Origin: CAYSBE01 sp964429245 | Lineage (GTDB): Bacteria; Bacteroidota; Bacteroidia; UKL13-3 | Length of the DNA stretch: 6,699 bases | Assembly: GCA_964429245.1 (NCBI GenBank) | Contig: CAYSBE010000123.1 | Coordinates: 1-6,699, forward strand | Reading direction: 5' to 3' | Shown here: piece by piece, positions 6,045-6,699 of the stretch | How positions within the stretch are numbered: position 1 is the first letter of the stretch | How the letters are laid out: each line of letters starts with the position of its first letter | The notes under the pieces: model-generated | Seen by the model: the letters and a program-made list of their open reading frames with translations, nothing else | Told to the model about the DNA's origin: nothing | Databases searched by the model: none | Translations under genes and position numbers: made by a program

Positions 6045-6263
6045 TTAGACTGCATTCGCCATAGGAGTAGATGATTGTGCTTGTTGAGTAGTATCATCAG
6101 GAGAAGATTGTTGTTGAGGAGTAGCTCCCTGAGTTTGTTGAATATTGGGTCTACTCTGATAATCACCCATCTTTTCTGTAAGAAACACCCAGCACCCACA
6201 AATGCAGAAAAAACCAATGAGGCAAGAAAAAACAAGGATGACTAAGTAAATTGTCGTATCCAT
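6045..6263 (-). CDS. 72-residue single-pass membrane mini-protein, unknown function
   Basis: I do not recognise this protein. It opens MDTTIY, then has one strongly hydrophobic segment at about residues 6-28 containing FFCICGCWVFL, with cysteines at 14, 20, 22 and 24. The remaining 44 or so residues are polar and rich in Gln, Ser, Thr and Pro, ending SSTPMANAV. The N-terminus lacks the positive charge of a signal peptide and no Cys has a good lipobox, so an uncleaved membrane anchor with a flexible tail is likeliest. The start is the ATG at 6261-6263; no Shine-Dalgarno sequence or TAnnTTTG box is evident. A 44-residue tail of similar character ends in copy B of the repeat (6503-6637), with matching QSS and final Val residues at the same place. 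That paralogy supports a real gene, but a short ORF with biased composition could also be fortuitous. Confidence 0.55.
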   Translation of the reverse strand: MDTTIYLVILVFSCLIGFFCICGCWVFLTEKMGDYQSRPNIQQTQGATPQQQSSPDDTTQQAQSSTPMANAV

Positions 6264-6340
6264 TTTTTCGGATGTTTGTACGCTACTTTACAGTATCGTT
6301 ATAAGATGATAATAACAGTAAGAAAAGAAAGAATTAGATA

Positions 6341-6545
6341 AATTTTTCATCAATTTATTTAATAAATAATTAAAAATTCGAATAATAAGATAAATTATAA
6401 ATTATAGATCTTGCTACTGAGGTCAAAAGACCGACCTCAAATAGCTCACCAACTCACACCAACTTTCCACAACCACCTCTCCTCTATGACATACACAGTT
6501 TTTTAGACTCTGTCAGCCACATGAGCAGATGATTGCGGTTGCGCA
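6341..6545. repeat. copy B of the direct repeat module
   Basis: This copy matches 5807-6085 piece by piece. It differs by a 7-bp tandem duplication (AAATTAT twice, about 6392-6406) and lacks the two hairpin units, having only about 25 bp between its CACC boxes. It ends in the 3' part of a second, apparently broken small gene. Identity is highest in the noncoding part (20 or more bp exact at 6362-6383) and lower in the coding tail. A weaker match continues upstream of both small genes: the minus strand reads TTATC(T/C)AATT at 6332-6341 and 6672-6681. Confidence 0.78.
6418..6439. repeat. conserved hairpin inside the repeat module
   Basis: TGAGGTC and GACCTCA form perfect 7-bp arms around AAAAGACC. 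An alternative 4-bp hairpin, GGTC-AAAA-GACC, is nested inside and uses the same left arm. Copy A has the same element at 5917-5936 with one mismatch in the outer stem (GACATC), while the inner hairpin is intact. Conservation of the inner GGTC-AAAA-GACC in both copies suggests structure matters, though no T-run supports an intrinsic terminator on either strand. Confidence 0.6.
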
Positions 6546-6637
6546 GGCACTTTTAGGGTCAAAGCAGAGGAGGACATCACACCGTTTCCGATAGTAATGC
6601 CATTCGGCGAAGACTCCGATGTTGACGACGACTTATT
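6503..6637 (-). pseudogene. broken paralogue of the small membrane protein, tail only
   Basis: This reading frame encodes 44 residues rich in Ser, Thr, Pro and Gln and ends PAQPQSSAHVADRV, resembling the QQAQSSTPMANAV end of the intact mini-protein. Two TAA codons (6638-6643) close the frame immediately upstream. No ATG occurs before residue 21 (6575-6577), and there is no hydrophobic segment. An ATG at 6601-6603 lies about the same distance from the conserved upstream TTATCYAATT box as the intact gene's start. It is in another frame and stops after eight codons at a TGA that overlaps the ATG at 6577 (TGATG). A deletion plus frameshift that removed the membrane part fits this. Alternatives are a 24-residue ORF from 6577, or a chance open frame. 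Confidence 0.4.
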
Positions 6638-6699
6638 TTATTATCTATCAAAGAATAAGTAATAAGATAATAATTGGATAATGTACTCAACATCATCAG

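Larger units (their letters stand above)
5807..6085. repeat. copy A of a direct repeat module
   Basis: This copy aligns in the same orientation with 6341-6545. In order, the shared pieces are AATTTTT(G)CATCAATTTATT (5807-5826), ATAAATAATTAAAAATTCGA (from 5867), TAGATCTTGCT (from 5902), GAGGTCAAAAGACCGAC (5917-5933), AGCTCACC (5941-5948), CACCACCT near 6015, TCTATGACATA (6027-6037), GTTTTTTAGACT (6040-6051) and AGATGATTG (6069-6077). Copy A has about 30 extra bp at 5828-5857 and carries the hairpin units that copy B lacks. Its left end codes for the plsC tail. Its right end is the 3' end of the minus-strand mini-protein gene. Outer limits are approximate because the alignment was done by eye. 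Confidence 0.8.

Noticed and set aside
6014..6235. Overlapping 73-residue minus-strand frame beginning MFFLASLVFSAF
   Set aside because: It overlaps the 72-residue frame. Only the latter has its C-terminal counterpart in copy B, so this one is probably a shadow, although it too has a hydrophobic start.
5945..6263. Type III toxin-antitoxin locus (tandem RNA repeats with a toxin gene)
   Set aside because: The repeat length would fit, but the repeats are downstream rather than upstream of the only nearby ORF, and that ORF is a short membrane protein unlike the ToxN fold.
6150..6263. Lipoprotein signal peptide on the mini-protein
   Set aside because: There is no basic N-region, and the residues before each cysteine do not fit the lipobox well.
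5807..6699. Insertion sequence or transposon
   Set aside because: I see no transposase or recombinase, no clear terminal inverted repeats bounding the whole unit and no target-site duplication. A nonautonomous repeat remains possible.

Overview
The window looks like chromosomal DNA from a low-GC member of the Bacteroidota, possibly near Chitinophagia or Sphingobacteriia. The lineage call is inference. It rests on two TAnnTTTG-type -7 promoter boxes set just before start codons, the near absence of Shine-Dalgarno sequences, a long-form QueA ending with an NFHQP motif, and Bacteroidota-like ABC-F, NUDIX and PlsC sequences.

Positions 1-5845 are compact housekeeping DNA. An ExbB/TolQ-type proton-channel subunit runs leftward off the window edge (1-510, minus). 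Across a 177-bp divergent spacer, an ABC-F ribosome-associated ATPase (688-2613) is followed after 10 bp by queA (2624-3862), probably in one transcript. A NUDIX hydrolase (3857-4456, minus) is wedged between queA and pyrE. Its stop codon overlaps the queA stop in one TTATAA hexamer, and its start codon lies 7 bp from the pyrE start. pyrE (4464-5105) and a PlsC-type acyltransferase (5111-5845) are 5 bp apart and probably cotranscribed. The genes cover envelope energisation, translation, tRNA queuosine modification, pyrimidine synthesis and phospholipid synthesis. They share no single pathway.

Positions 5807-6699 are different: AT-rich, repeated and palindromic. A module of roughly 200-280 bp occurs twice in the same orientation (5807-6085 and 6341-6545). 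Read on the minus strand, each copy holds the 3' end of a small gene plus its downstream region. Copy A ends an intact 72-residue single-pass membrane mini-protein (6045-6263, minus). Copy B ends a related tail that lacks the membrane segment and looks broken (6503-6637, minus). Copy A also carries two tandem 34-36 bp hairpin units that share a CACCGCCA box but have different, internally complementary stems. The left part of copy A supplies the last codons of the acyltransferase gene, so the repeat seems to have rewritten that protein's C-terminus.

The repeat and mini-protein array is the only part of the window that could be an undescribed element. No transposase, recombinase, toxin or phage gene accompanies it here, and it may continue past position 6699.
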